Program-made: the position numbers and the translations under genes
Source: Lottia gigantea
Lineage: Eukaryota; Mollusca; Gastropoda; Lottiidae
Assembly: GCF_000327385.1 (NCBI RefSeq)
Contig: NW_008710049.1
Span: 965,396 to 1,029,395, forward strand
DNA length: 64,000 bases
Direction of reading: 5' to 3'
Shown: piece by piece, positions 13,801 to 28,800 of the stretch
How the letters are laid out: the number at the start of each line of letters is the position of its first letter
Position numbering within the stretch: position 1 is the stretch's first letter
Notes under the pieces: generated by a model
What the model saw: only the letters and a program-made list of their open reading frames with translations
The model's database searches: none
Told to the model about the DNA's origin: nothing

Positions 13801-16800
13801 TACTAGAAGGTGTAAAAAAGTAGGACATAAAACTTGAACAGATGATTTCTTATTCACTTTATCAGAAGCCTTTTTCTCTGCAAACCTGGTCAATATAATC
13901 AAGATAATTGATTTTAGTGTATGTTATATCATTGATAGAGGTAATCAATAGCATCAGTTAATATTGGTAAAACAATTAGTTGGTATGAAGGTATTTAGAT
14001 GGTCAGGGACCAATGGTTGTAATAGTTTTCAACAACAGTCAGTTTTATAATGAAGGGTAGGAAATAATAGGTATCACCATCAGTCAGTTTTATAATGAAG
14101 GGTAGGGAATAATAGGTATCACCATCAGTCAGTTTTATAATGAAGGGAAGGGAATAATAGGTATCACCATCAGTCAGTTTTATAATGAAGGGTAGGGAAT
14201 AATAGGTATCACCATCAGTCAGTTTTATAATGAAGGGAAGGGAACAATTGATATCACCATCAGTCAGTTTTATAATGAAGGAAAGGGAATAATAGGTATC
14301 ACCATCAGTCAGGTTTATAATGAAGGGTAGGGAATAATAGGTATCACCATCAGTCAGTTTTATAATGAAGGGAAGGGAATAATAGGTATCATCTACTGTC
14401 AGTTTTATAATGAAGGGAAGGGAACAATTGATATCACCAACAGTCAGTTTTATAATGAAGGGTAGGGAATAATAGGTATCACCATCAGTAAGTTTTATAA
14501 TGAAGGGAAGGGAAGAATTGATATCACCATCTGTCAGTTTTATAATGAAGGGTTAGGAACAATAAGTATCATCTACAGTCACTTTTATAATGAAAGGAAG
14601 GGAACAATTGGTATCACCAACAGTTTTATAATTAAGGGTATGGAACAATTCACCATTATGCAGATTAGAGGAGGATACTATCACCAACAGTCAGTTTTAT
14701 AGTGCAGGGTAGGGAGCAATTGATATCACCAACAGTCAGTTTTTTAGTGCAGGGTAAGGAGCAATTGATATCACCAACAGTCAGTTTTATAATGAAGTGT
14801 TAGGAACAATAGGTATCATCTACAGTCAGTTTTATAATGAAGGGAACGGAACAATAAGCATCACCAACAGCCAGATTAGAAGAAGTTAACCAACAGTCAG
14901 TTTCATAATGAAGTGTTAGGAACAATAGGTTTCACCAACAGTCAGTTTTAGAAGGAAGGATTAGAGAGCAATGGTGGTTTTATAATGATGGTATTAACAA
15001 GGGTAAAGATCTATGGCGCCAATATATATCCCCAACTCTCCAGATTGTTCCACTTCTTACTGGGTTTAACTGCATACCAGTGTGGACCTGAAAGACAAGA
15101 AGTCATGGATTATTAGATAAACAGATGTCAGATCCATGCCAAAATACCTCAAAATTTATGCAAAATTGCCAAACAGTTGACCCTAATTAAAAGCAACCAT
15201 CCTTTTAGTATTTTAGTGATAATTCAAAATCATTCTCAACATGCTGCGACAAAATCAACTGAAATGTCAGTCAAAGGGAATTTGGATATTATGCAATTTA
15301 AAGTTTCAGTTGCTTACAGATTTAAAGTATTAAACACAACTTGTCTTATTAAGGGGAAAAGGGCAAACGCAACATCCTTTCCCTATGAAACCTACTTGGT
15401 ATTGAATGTAACCCTTACCATTGAATGGTAATTCATTGTCATTTGCACTATTATAAGCTGGCACTGCAGCTTTAAAAACACTGAGTGAGATTAAAAAAAC
15501 AAAAATGGTGACTCAATCATTTGAGTCGAATAGAGTAGAAAAAAGTAGTTGGACCGTATTCAACGTATGTGTGATATGGATTCAATTATTACATGAGCCT
15601 GATTTTCTGTGTATAGGTACAGTAGGATTACACATGTATGTAATAAAACCCTTTCACTGTCATGAGACCTACCTTGATTTGAAAATAACCCTTCCCTATT
15701 ATTAGACCTACCTCATGTGGTATGTAGCCTCTGTCTGTCAGCATACCAGTGAGTTTATAGATAGCAGGGAGGGTGCAGGCTGATTTTTTTAGGCGTTGTT
15801 TAAACATTTGCTGCCATTCCATAAATATATACAAGACATGATTATTGGTAAAGAATAATTTGGATATTTCCATGGCTTTACATTCATAACCTTCTGTAAT
15901 GTATAAAATACAGAATAAAATTAAAAATTTATATAAATCATTGATTAAAGTAATATTATACTGATTGGCAAAAGAAAAGTCATAGAATTCTTAAATATGT
16001 TAGACTTTAAGGCAACAAAAAAAAGCAGTAGAGTATTAAATGAATTTTTTTGACAACAAAATTATGTAAGTGCCAGTGTCATGTAAGGTTTTTAAGTATT
16101 TTCAGAATGACGTTTCATTTGTGTTTCGGTAATAATAAAAGTCTACATTTAAACTGTTCATATATTTTAATCTATATCTATATTAATCTTTGTATATATT
16201 AGTCTGTTAATCTTGTTTATTTATGTATTCAATGTTTTTTTAGAAATGTCAATTCTTTTTTTCGTTGCCTTTTTTTCTTGATTTTTTCACACCTTTTCAA
16301 GCAAAGGCTGCATCAGCTGCAGCAAAATTTCTACATGTGAACACCTTCTGCAGTGGCAACGTTGTTAATGAGTGTATGTTGGAACATTTTTGCAAAACCG
16401 GAAGTGCCACAGTTCAACATGTGTAAAAAATAGAAAAATGAGGTCTCATCTTTGAGTCGATTTTCTTTGGGTTTTCATTTTTGGAAATTTGACGACAATA
16501 TTTTCAGCCGAAATTTGAAATTTTTGACCCCCAAATTTTTTTTTTTCGCTTGTTGTCGGATTGATCTTAAATTTTTGGTGCAAAGACAGATCACTACAGT
16601 AAACAAAATGGTAGAGTCCAACTTTTGACTTCACTTTTGGTTCAAACGGGAAATCGAGTCTCACTTCCGATTGAACTACTTTTGGTGTAATTAATATAGC
16701 ACTCTGACAAAAAAAAATTCCATCATTATTGAACGCATTGGACTGCTTGAGGACCATTAATCTACTTCAAATACAGATTACACAAACAATAACATCTACA

Positions 16801-19800
16801 GGTCACATGAGATCAACTCACGTGTCATTACATACACATAAAGAAACTTTTTCAAGATGTCCGGTTAGGATTTAACAAAAATATACTTATTCCAGGTAAA
16901 AAATTTTCATATTTTATCGTGATTTACATGCAAGCATATTCAGGGTATATTCTTTAAGTGATTATTATTTATGAAACAGACTTACATTTTGGAACAGAAA
17001 ATTTCCCTCTGTAAAATTATATTTCCAACTATTGTCTGAGCAAATTAAAAAATTTTTGATAGAATTGGAATATCAGCCTCTAAATAGTACTGATAATAGA
17101 ATGTCTTTGCATTGATAAAATTGTGCTCTTTGTAGGTTAATGTTGAAAAACTCATTTTCATCCTTGAAATTTCAACCCCAAAAAGTCACAATTTTTGGCT
17201 GAAAATGGGCTTCTGTAAAAGCAAATTTTGAAGACATAATATATGCTTATGTTTATATTTTTATCAAAGCAAAGACATTTTAAGACTAACAATACTATTA
17301 TGGGGCTGCTATTCCAATTCTCATAAAAATAATAGAAACAATTCAAAAAACTTTTGACTTTTTCTCAGACAATAATAATTTGTTCATTGGTTGGCATTTT
17401 CTTTCAACCAAAGGACAGTCTAAGACTATCAGTACTGTTTTGAAGTTAATATTTCAATTTATACAAAAATATTATGCTATTCTGTAAACATTTCGGTCGG
17501 ACATTAGAATTTAGCAAAATTTACATAATTTTTGTGGCCAAAACATCAGAGTCAATCATAAGTAATATTCAGAAATAAGTCAACTCTATTTATTGTAAAA
17601 TCACCAGAAGTGAGTATTTATCAATCATGTTGTCACAGCAGTCCAAATGCCATATTTAAAAAATAATGTATTCTTGGCACAAGGCCCGTACCAATAAGTT
17701 GGATATTGGTCTGGAAAGATCAAGGGTGACATCACATCTGTATTTTAACCTAGGTTATGGTTGATTTTTTCAGAGTCTCTTGCAATTTGCCACATTAGCA
17801 AAGTCCCACTCTGTGCCATGTGTGGCTGTAGTTGTGTTTGTTTCTATGTATATTGCATGATAATGTAACTAACTACATGACTAAAATAACAGATGATATC
17901 TTCAAATTCTTAAATCGTTTTTATAAGCCAACATGAAATGGGGGTTGTATATTGCCGTCACCCATTTCTGTCCCTCCATCTGTCCGTCCGTCCGTTCTTG
18001 ACAGATTTTAACAAAACTTGGTGTGAGAGTTTGTTATCACCGAAGGATGAACCCTATTGAAAATCAGAAAAATCGAAAAATATTTAGTATGAGTTATTGC
18101 CCTTGTTCTTATAAACGCGTTCTAGTTTTAGCTGTAAACACTCTAGAAGGCCCAATTCTTGACAGATTTTGATGAAACTTGCTAATATTATTCAGTATCG
18201 CCTCAAAAAGTTAAAAAGAAGTGTATGACTGAAGGTTGAATATTTTATACTGGTGATTGTTACTGTACTGCCAAATATTTTTATTATAAATCAAAGCTGC
18301 CAGTGGGCGTATATATTGCCTAGTAAGCTATCTTTTTTAAAGTGACTATTTAAATTGTTAAAAAACATAAAAACAATCTTATCATATCAATAAAAGGAAG
18401 GAGTATAAAAACATAATCCATATTTATACGAGTAAAGCCCTCTTAGGTTACCAATGTTGTTTAAGGGGCAAATATTGAAATATCAATCTGTTCAAATAAG
18501 GAGTGTGTCAACACCATAGCAGTCAAAAAACTCTTTTATTGTCTCTAAATCTATTGAAGTAAGGAGACGCCTTGTTAAGGGTGACAACTTCATCAGGTAA
18601 AGTCAGTTAAATCATGTTGACAAAGATAAAAGCTTGTAGAATTTAATACTTTAGTCACTCTTAACAAGGTGTCTCCCTTCTTCTTTTATTATACAACAAC
18701 ATAGAGTGATACATCATTATCTACAATTGATATCATATATATTATATTGTAAATCATCTTTAATAGATTTAAATTGACTATTTAAAATATAATCTGGGCA
18801 ACTCTTAGCAATTTTATTTATAGTTTTTTAAAGGGACAGATTTGCCATTTTCGGTATGTAGTCTCCTAAAATAGTAGAATGTACGAAAATAGCTAACAGG
18901 TAATTTCTTTAGAAATACTTCAAACCAGGAACTTAAATTGACGAGTCGTCTTTTTAACTTTTAAACACGGATAATGCAAGACACACATGGATTTGAAGGC
19001 TCGAATTTCGATGGTGAACTGTGAACACTGATTAGGTGAGCTAAAAAAATTCCAGTTTCTGTGACTAAGGTCCAATCGGTCAAAAAGAAAATGGCGCTTC
19101 TGTCACTTGTTACTGTTAGTAAATTCTGATCACCTTACATCACCTGTATATTTAGCTGAGTAAATCATGCATCTTACCTATATCAATCTTTATAATTACT
19201 TCAGATGGTGACATTACAAACAATAGATCATCAAGAGTTATTGTCTGGGTTACTTCCCCTTTCTTTGTGTCTTCGATTACTTTGATTCCACCTTGATTTG
19301 AATCATTAGAGGATAATGTAACGTTTTTATGTTGGTTTGACACTGCATTCTTTAATAAATGAATATTCTCTATAAACTGACCTAACTGCACTCCTTTGTG
19401 AAGTCTACGAACATTTTCCCAGACTGGTTCAACAGCGAGGACATGATGCCCCATAGCAGCACCAAGTAAAGTGTAATAACCAATATTCGCTCCTATATCA
19501 ATCACTATAGCGTTGGGATGTCTGGTCAAAGCTATCTGATACACCTTAGTTAAATACGGTTCCCATATTCCACTAGATAGTAAAGCACCTGATATATATT
19601 TGTCAACCTCTGGCCGGTAAACACATATTGGAAACTGTGGATTGGTTTTAGTGACTGTGCAATTGAAACCTGAATCATTCTCCTTTGACCTGAGGTCATA
19701 AAGATTGAAATAAGTTGGTAGCTGAGCAAGATATTCTTTCACTAAATACAGTCTCCGACGACCTATTGAGGAGGCGTGACGATCTAATATCTTAATTAGA

Positions 19801-22800
19801 CTTTGGTTTGGCTGAGTTGTTTCCCTTGTTGTTTTTTTACCATAGGTTAACCAGACGTAATATAGAGAAAGCAGAAGAAAACACAGATAACATCCTGAAA
19901 TATATAAATTTAAAAAAAATATTTAAACATGAATACAAAGCAGACTATCTATGATTCATGAGCTGTCAATGATAAACTGTTTCATAATTATATACAGAAT
20001 GTTACATTGTCAATTATTAACAGTGCTTGTTTGATTATGGGAAAAACAAAAAAAAAATTCGGATAAGAAAAAATTATTATGCCCTTTAAAGGTCATAGAT
20101 TTAATAATGCTCAAGATTTAACAAAAAAAATTATTGTTGAGTGTTTTGAGACGCTTGATTAAAAGTGTATGTTCATGCATATTCATAAAATTGGTGGCTC
20201 ATAAAGATTTATAAGGCAGAAATAAAGTATATCATTTTCACACTACCACCATTATAAAGAAAAAACCTTCAATATGCGACCACAATTATGCAACCCTTAC
20301 CACTTTTTTAGTGTAATTAACGACTGTTAACAAATGACTTGTACAAACTTGTAAATGCACATAAAAATAATACCTAGAGATGGTGCACTGTGAATTTAGA
20401 AAGAATGTATTATATCTTTTTATCTTGATCTTATAACAGAGGACAATACTGAGATGTTTTAAAGGGTTTTTTTTCAGTGGTTTTTCGGGATTTAATGTGA
20501 ATAAAGTAAATATGCAAGCAATGACTAAAATGAAATTAAAATCCCATTAGGTCTATATGTCAACGTTTATTGTAAGCATGATGAAAGCATGATGACACCA
20601 CAGTTGCATGGAATCGAGTACACTATGCCTCTAGGATCAGTAGGGACTTCGGATGATGGTCTGCCAGTTGTGCCTACCATGGATTTTAGGGTAGTGCCAG
20701 AGGTGAAATAGGTTAGGACAGAGTTTCTGTTGAAGAAGTATGTAGCTGGTTGGTCCTGTGAAAGGGGATTCCAATTCTGGTTTGGGTTGAGGTTCGCGAG
20801 TTTGAGGTTCAGTATCATTGGAAGGGTTGATGGTTCTGCTGATTATTTTTACGATGAGGTGGTAAGGGTATTGATTGTTGGTGGTGAAGATTGAAGACCA
20901 AAATCAACCCCGAGAATATGAACTGTTGCCCTTCAAGTGGAAAGTCAATAAAAAAGCCAAACTCTGTATTTGGTCACAATGGACTTATTAGAGAGGGCAA
21001 TTATCTTTGTAAAAAATGTTTTGAAGAAACACCTTAGAGATTTTAATACGTAAATATAAAAAAAATTTCAATGCTCCTTGATGTATACACACAAAGGTTT
21101 TGTTATGGTTTAATAATTTCTTTTACCTACATTATTAAAAGCAACTAAAGACATTAGGAAGATATTTTAAAAGACATAAGTAAAATGCCTCCTGTTTTTA
21201 AAGCTAGACGTGACAGGTGGTTGAAAATAATATATTATAAATAAAGCAATTGACCAATGAGAAGCATTATAATAATATACAAGCACAATTGGCACCTGGC
21301 TATCTATAATCAGCAGGTGACTTACCCGTATGATTCATTGTGTGATCCAGAAAAACATTAACACTTTTCATATCAGGATTATTCATCAAGGATTAAAGCT
21401 AAGGCTCTAATATTTTTACCGCATAATCATAGAGCTATTAGACATTTTAGCAATAAATTATGTTTTTTTTAGGCTTAATGACTTATGAAAAACAGTCAAT
21501 TCCTGGTCAAAAAATGTAACTGAAGAAATGCTCAATGTGGTGACCATTGTTAGGACAAATCAACCAAAAAAAAAAAAACCTCTTCCAAAGAAACCTGTCT
21601 GCTGAATTTTGAAATTTGTGACATTTGATACAAAATGTGAATGACTGCCACCAATATCCTAATAGCAATCCAATGGTTTATAATGTGTTACTCTAACAGT
21701 TAAAATTTATTAATTAATTTTGGAGAGATAAATTGAGAAACAGAAAGATAAAATAAGAGAGAAATGCATTGAAATACCTCTTGATTAAAAAATGGGGGTT
21801 TGCTGCCCAGAAAGCGTAGATTTTTTCAAAGAGATTATTATATTTTTTGACAAGGAATTTTTAAAAGGCTGTTATTCCAAAGTCGTTTAATCTAGTGCTG
21901 TAATTTAGTGAAAAGATGTATAATATATAGATATCAGGTAAAAATATTAGGGTGTTAGCTTGATACTTGATGAATAATCCTGACATGAAAAGTGTTACCT
22001 TTTTTTCTGGACCACCTGATATATAAATACCTATTAACATACACAATATCTGTTTAAGTGTAGGCAAAGTAGGCTATTTAACTTTTAATATATATATGGA
22101 AAAATGTTTTTCTTTAATATTTAATATAAGCAAGAAATACAAGCTATTGTAAATTAATTTTAAGGGAGACAAAATTAATCAGATCCTATTGATAATTATT
22201 ATGGCAATTTTGATCTCCTCCTATATAATATCAACAATTGCACAGATGGTGAACATGTCCCTTTTAAGAGTTTCACATGAATACATCCCTCAACTAAACA
22301 GAAATGATTTTGAATTAAAATAATGTAAGCGTGAAATAGCTTATATATATAGGTGGCTCTTTATCTCTTATTAAACAGTTTGGAGGCTTAAAAATATTAC
22401 ATAAGCTAAAACATCTGTCAAGAATTGAAATCCTTGAAAAAAGAAAATGCATAAAAAACATGAATATATCCATGAGCATGCTCACTGAACACACACCCTA
22501 ACTTGCTGCAGATATCTAGAAGCATCTGAGCTTACAATTAACCACAGATCAATAAGAATATAATCTTAACATTTCTTACTGAACTTTATTCTGGTAATTT
22601 CTGTATAAATTTTAATGTCACCTTCAACCCAGATAATATACTTAGTAAGTGTCATACTGAACTTTATTCTGGTAATTTCTGTATAAATTTTGATGTCACC
22701 TTTAACCCAGATAATATACTTAGTAAGTGTCATACTGAACTTTATTCTGGTAATTTCTGTATAAATTTTAATGTCACCTTCAACCCAGATAATATACTTA

Positions 22801-25800
22801 GTAAGTGTCATACTGAACTTTATTCTGGAAATTTTCTGTATAAATTTTGATGTCACCTTTAACCCAGATAATATACTTAGTAAGTGTCATACTGAACTTT
22901 ATTCTGGTAATTTCTGTATAAATTTTAATGTCACCTTCAACCCAGATAATATACTCAGTAAGTGTCATACTGAACTTTATTCTTGTAATTTAGTTATAAA
23001 TTTTGATGTCACCTTTAACTCAGATAATATAGATTCTAAAGGCCCGTTTACAAGGGTTGGACTTGGACCCACAGATTTACTGACCCGGGTTGACTCCGGA
23101 GTTCAAAACTCTGGGGTCAACTCTGTTCGTGTTTACATGAGGACAGTCTCCTAGGTGGCAATTTTAGTGAAGCCTGGGCAACCATATGACGTGGTTGTAG
23201 CCATCTGTCTACATAAACTGCTGAACCCTAGTGAAGACTGGAGTCGGCAACTCCAGTGCGGCCCCAGAGTCAAATCGTGTAAACGGCCCTTAAGTGTCAA
23301 ACTGAATTTTTTTTCTGGTGATTCCAGTATAAAATCCAATGTCTTCTTCTACCTAGATTGTATAGTTATTAAATGTCATACTGTAAATTTAAGCTGGCAA
23401 TTTCAAAATAAATTACCTTATACACACCTTGAGTGTCTTTCAATGACACAGGTCAAACTGACATATTTTGACAGAAATTCCTTTGGTATTGTGATAAATT
23501 ATATTATTCAATTCTTTTAAATAAAAAATTACCAAGAATATCTTCTTCATGTTTATAAATATTTTGATCTAAATATTCTATATCAAAAACCACCATGGAA
23601 TGTTGTAAATAAATAATCATCTAAGTGACCTGGTTTATTGATAAGATTCTGATTTGGGGAAACCCAGAATGTTGATATAAAATTAGAAATTGAATAATGG
23701 TTTTATTCATTATTCAAGTACTTCAATTTAATATAACAATGAATCAATCAAAACTATAGTATGTTATGGTGAGGTCATGATACAGTAACCCTTGATTCAT
23801 TATTTTACTGCCGTCTACTAATAGTTGTTGGGTGTTATAGAATGGAAATGGGGTCCAATTTGCCATGGACAAGTTAATTATTAAGATTTTTGTTTCTTTT
23901 AAAAGCATTAACCAAACGTTAAGTGAAAATATTCGGAAATTTATCTTTATGTTCCCTGTAATATCATTTGACAATCAAAGAAGCATTTTTGGCAGTGAAA
24001 TTATAGGTTGCAACAAAGGGTATGATATAATTGTCATGGAATTTTGGTGTTAAAAATGGTATTTATTAACATACTTTCAGATTTTAATAATGTGATTATA
24101 ATTTCAGAAGAATTTGGTTGTATTATGATTTTTTTGTAGGTCAAAAACAATATTTGGTCAAATGTTTCACAACTATACACGGAAATCTAGATAAGGGTGT
24201 CCCTAAACTTATCTGAAAGTTTTAACAGAAAGAATCCTGCAGGTATATTTTTAATGCCAAGGTTTGTGAATTTTGGGAGGTGTTAAAAAACTAAATGAGT
24301 AATTGTAGAAAATAATTCTCCTATGTATTGTAATGGATATTTAGTCTTTATCAGGCCCATCACCAAAACTAGTTTAAGCTTCTCTCTTACAATTAGTACG
24401 GTACACCATTTTTCATGTATCATTTTTTTAAACAAGTTAAATTCATCATAGCATATTTTAGAAATATTTTCATTTCAAGCAAGTGGAACATTCCATTGAT
24501 TAGATCAGGTTTACTGTTTCAGTATTTATAAAAATAAATCAAGAAAAAAACTTGTAATTAAATTCATGTTATGATATTTTTATGATAGCTCATTCATGCG
24601 AAGAAATATTATTTTTGGTTGACACATGCCCTTTTGTTAGGAATATAAAAATCACATTAATACCATTCACTCCCCCCTGTAATAATAATGAACCTTATAT
24701 TCATGGCATTTTTTATGCATCATTTTCTTTAACTAAACAAGTTTTTGACATTTAAAGCTCTGACAATAAAACAAAATTATTGGAATGAAAAGTTTAATGA
24801 ATTAGCCTATTATTTATATGAAGTTTACTTTTTTGCACGATTAATTCTTATTTAGTTATCATTTGTATATGATATTAGATGACTAATTTATTTTTTATTT
24901 CTGTGCTTCCAATATAACAATGAATGTATCAAAAATAATATTAAATCATTGTAAGGTAATAGATACAGTAACCATTCAACATTTATAGCAATAAAGCATA
25001 ATTAAAAATGATTTTATTAATGGAATTATAAAAGTTAAATAATATAATTGGTAGAAATTGGTTGCAAAAAATATTTGGATGATGTCAGGCATATGAAATT
25101 GATACTCCCTTGTCAAAGAGCACATCATACTTTTGTGGTATAGTTTTCTATGCATTGTAGAGTTAAGCTGATAAAATAAGGTTTTTAAAGTAGGTGAAAA
25201 TGGGTGTTGAAAAACTGTTTTAGTGGAATTTTTTAAAAGGTGAAGGGCGGAAAAAAAAAAACTACTCACCCTGTTTTAATTTACAATGTGACAAGGCAAT
25301 CATGACAAAATCCAAAAGTCATACTGATTCAATAGCTTTGATTCTGTTACCATTTCTTTTTATCAATGGCACCTCACAAAACCTGGAATAAATAAAACAT
25401 ACTTAAATAATGCTGATTTACTTTCAACACCTTTCCCTATGCTTTGATAACATCTGCCATTCCGCTTAAGAAATAAAGAAAGGCGAACCTAATTTACATT
25501 TTCCCAAATGAATTGTTGTATATCATACCCAAAAGAAAAGACTTGAATTTATTCAGCTCACTGTCCAAATAACTTTTAGAAATTCCCTAAGAATCAGACA
25601 AGGTATAGACTAAGTTTGTTGGTGTAGGCCTACGAATTGTAATTGCATCTTTAAAGTCCCAGTCAGGCCTGTAGCCTGACCAGTACTCCTGGGGGGGCAA
25701 ACCTGCAATCGTGGGGGGCAATTTAGCAAAGCACCTTGATAGACAATTAAACGTCGGGAAACGTCAGTGTTCCCCAAGCCCCCCCCTTGGCTACAGGCCT

Positions 25801-28800
25801 GGTCCGTGTTTGTTTTCGAAATGTCAATTTTCGATTCTTACACACCTTCCTGGGCTTACACTACAGTAGTTTAACATTCACTGACATTAGATATAGGCGC
25901 CGATGTGCATAAATATATTTTAGAACTTTTTTACTAAACCGAAAGTACCACAGTTCAATATGTGCCAGAATAGATAATCGGTTCTAGAAGTCACATTTTC
26001 AGGTTGATTTTCTTTTTGTTTGCATTTATGGAATTTACTGGCATAATCTGAAAGGATAGCACTTTGAAAATTTAAAAATTTGTCGCAGACATTTTTTTGC
26101 CAAATTTTGCATTTATTTCAATTTTTTTGCTTTTTGTATGATCAATCTAAAAAAAAATTAGCAAAGACAGTTCAAGAAAGTAAACAAAAAGGTGCAGTTA
26201 AATTAAACTTCACTTAAACAGGAAATCGATTTTTACTTCTGGTTGAATAACTTCAGGTGATAAAGTTCTGACGAAAAAATGAAGAAAAAAATTCCAGACC
26301 AGATGTAAAACTTTGGCCGCCATTTTGATTTTTCTGAAATGATTTGAAACAAATTCTTCTCCTACACCAGTTGGCCACACCCCTGACACCCTAGTCCCAC
26401 ACCACTAGGGGGTGAAAACACCCCAGGTTTGGAACTGGGGTTCTACAGAAAGGGAAAATGATTGCATATATTTTATCAATTTCATATTAAATTATTAACA
26501 GACATTAATAAAATGTTGAGTCCCCTGCACAATCTCAAAATATAAGCAATTCATACAGTTAAATTAAAAAGGAGTTGATAATTGTGTATCCCTGAAACAA
26601 TAAGTGAAAATTACACATATCTCATACACTCCAGCCATAACAAATCAGTGTCTATAATATTTAAGTCTCAATTAAATTACAATTTAGTTCAATTTATTCT
26701 CTGGCAATAGGTCATTTTTTAATGCCAGGAGGTGGTGAGCAGTACAATTATAATGTTGAAAGAGTTCAGTTGTCAGAATATGTTTTCTTTACCTGCTGAT
26801 AGAGCTTCTTTTAGCTGTCCACAGCACTGTGAAATAATTAAGAATTAGAAACTTGTATTGATGGTGGAAGTAGTAAATGTGGCACTTATGATTTGATATT
26901 TTGAGAATTATGGTTTCATTATTGATTTCAACTAATTAGCTGATAATTTCTGTTTCATGTTTTCAGCTCATTAATCAAACTATTATGTTATATAAGCTCA
27001 GCATTGTGGAAAATTAAATATTAATATGTCTGTCGAAATGAATTTAAAACAAGAGCTTTGTAATATTGTGTCTAGTGGTCCATTAGTAGTGGTTATTTGT
27101 CTCTTATATATTGCAATAAGGTTGTTTATGCAATAATACGGCACATTTTCACAAGCTATCATTTACAACTTAAATAAAATCTCTGTAACATTACTATCTC
27201 ATCATGTTGTTTTTTAAAGAATAGTTGGACATCCCAATCAACCTTAATAATCAATGTTAACGGTATGTAATCTATCTGTCATGCTCCACAACTTTGTGCT
27301 GATTCAATTAAAACATTGTAACTCATTTGTATTATTGATGACTTATAGATAATGCTTAAATATATTTTTTTGTATGTTTTCATTTCATCTAATCAATTAA
27401 AGTTAAGATGACAACAATTTTTTAAGAAAAGGAATAAACGGTCACCGATTCGGTATCGCCCCTCGTATTGACAAGCCCATTAGAAATCATTTTAACTCAA
27501 CCAACCACAATCTAAGTGATATGAAAGTGACACCAATTGAACAGGTTATCTTGGAAGAAGAAATCAACCCAAAATCACCAAGACTATACAGGGAGATCTT
27601 TTGGATCAACTGTCTCTCTGTCTGGTTTAAATATCCAATACTATTCACAGATTATACCATTTGTCGCGCAATACAACAGTACTTTATGCCAAGTCTCTCG
27701 GGTTGTTAAACGTAATTATTTTTATTTTCAAGATAAATTCCCAACCATCTTTTATAAAAAACTAGTTGCAGCGTACTCAAAAAATAGAAACCTTGTTCGT
27801 TGTAGACTTGATCCATTTGATTAGATCTTTAATATTTTGATATATTTACATTATTGACTAATCATTACCATTTATTTCAGTGCAATGTTGGGGTACTGAA
27901 ATTGGTTTTTAATTCATTTATTAATTTCATTTATTTATTTCATTTATTCTAGCATTTGGTTTACTTTAAACGGGTATTTGGTAAATTTAAAAAGATTTTT
28001 TTAATACATCAAATTACAATTTCAGTGCAAGAATTAAAGTATCAGTTTTTATACGCCCACATCTCTCTATGTGGACCTATATTGTCGGCACCCCTGTCGG
28101 TCCGTCAACATTTGCTTGTAAACGCTCTAAAAACTAGATTTTTTGATGGAATCAAATGAAATTCCGTATGTGCATACATATTCATAAAACAAAGATCAAG
28201 TTTGAATTTGAGATATTTTCGACCGTTAGAAGCAGAGTTATGGCCCTTTCCCCAAAATCTTGAATATGCTATTACTCTCTTAGTTTTCAACCGATTTTGA
28301 TGAAACTTAAAATGGATGTTTCGTTTTTACCATTCGCATGCCGTGGTGGGTGTATATGGCTGTGGTCCACCATTTTTTAATAATATATTATTATAATCTT
28401 ATCATTTTTTAGGTCTTTGGACTACAAGTACAAATTTCCATTTTAACATATTAACCTTTTAACATTGCTTTAACCCTGTGTCAGTGCCTTCTGTTGGATA
28501 GTAACTCGTTACCTTCAACCACCCTAATTCCTATCCTATATATCATCAAAAACAATTTACCAGTAAGAAGAGTGGTATCAATATAGTCTTTTCTAAAATG
28601 CTTTGTACAAGTGGTTTGAATGCTTTGAAAGAAGAATGTGATTCTTCAAAGCTTTGTAAACAAAGTTGAAAGTTTTCATAGGAGAGCTGCATTAGCCTGC
28701 TTTTTTTCTTTCATGGGATTTTTAACAGTCTGTAACTCTTTGGTTTATTATCCCATCCAAACTGCTAGCCCCTTCAATCTACATTACTAACAAGGGGAAA

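Noticed and set aside
22566-23154. Frames of about 96-127 codons on both strands
   Set aside because: They are shadows of the 78-bp satellite running into the MITE.
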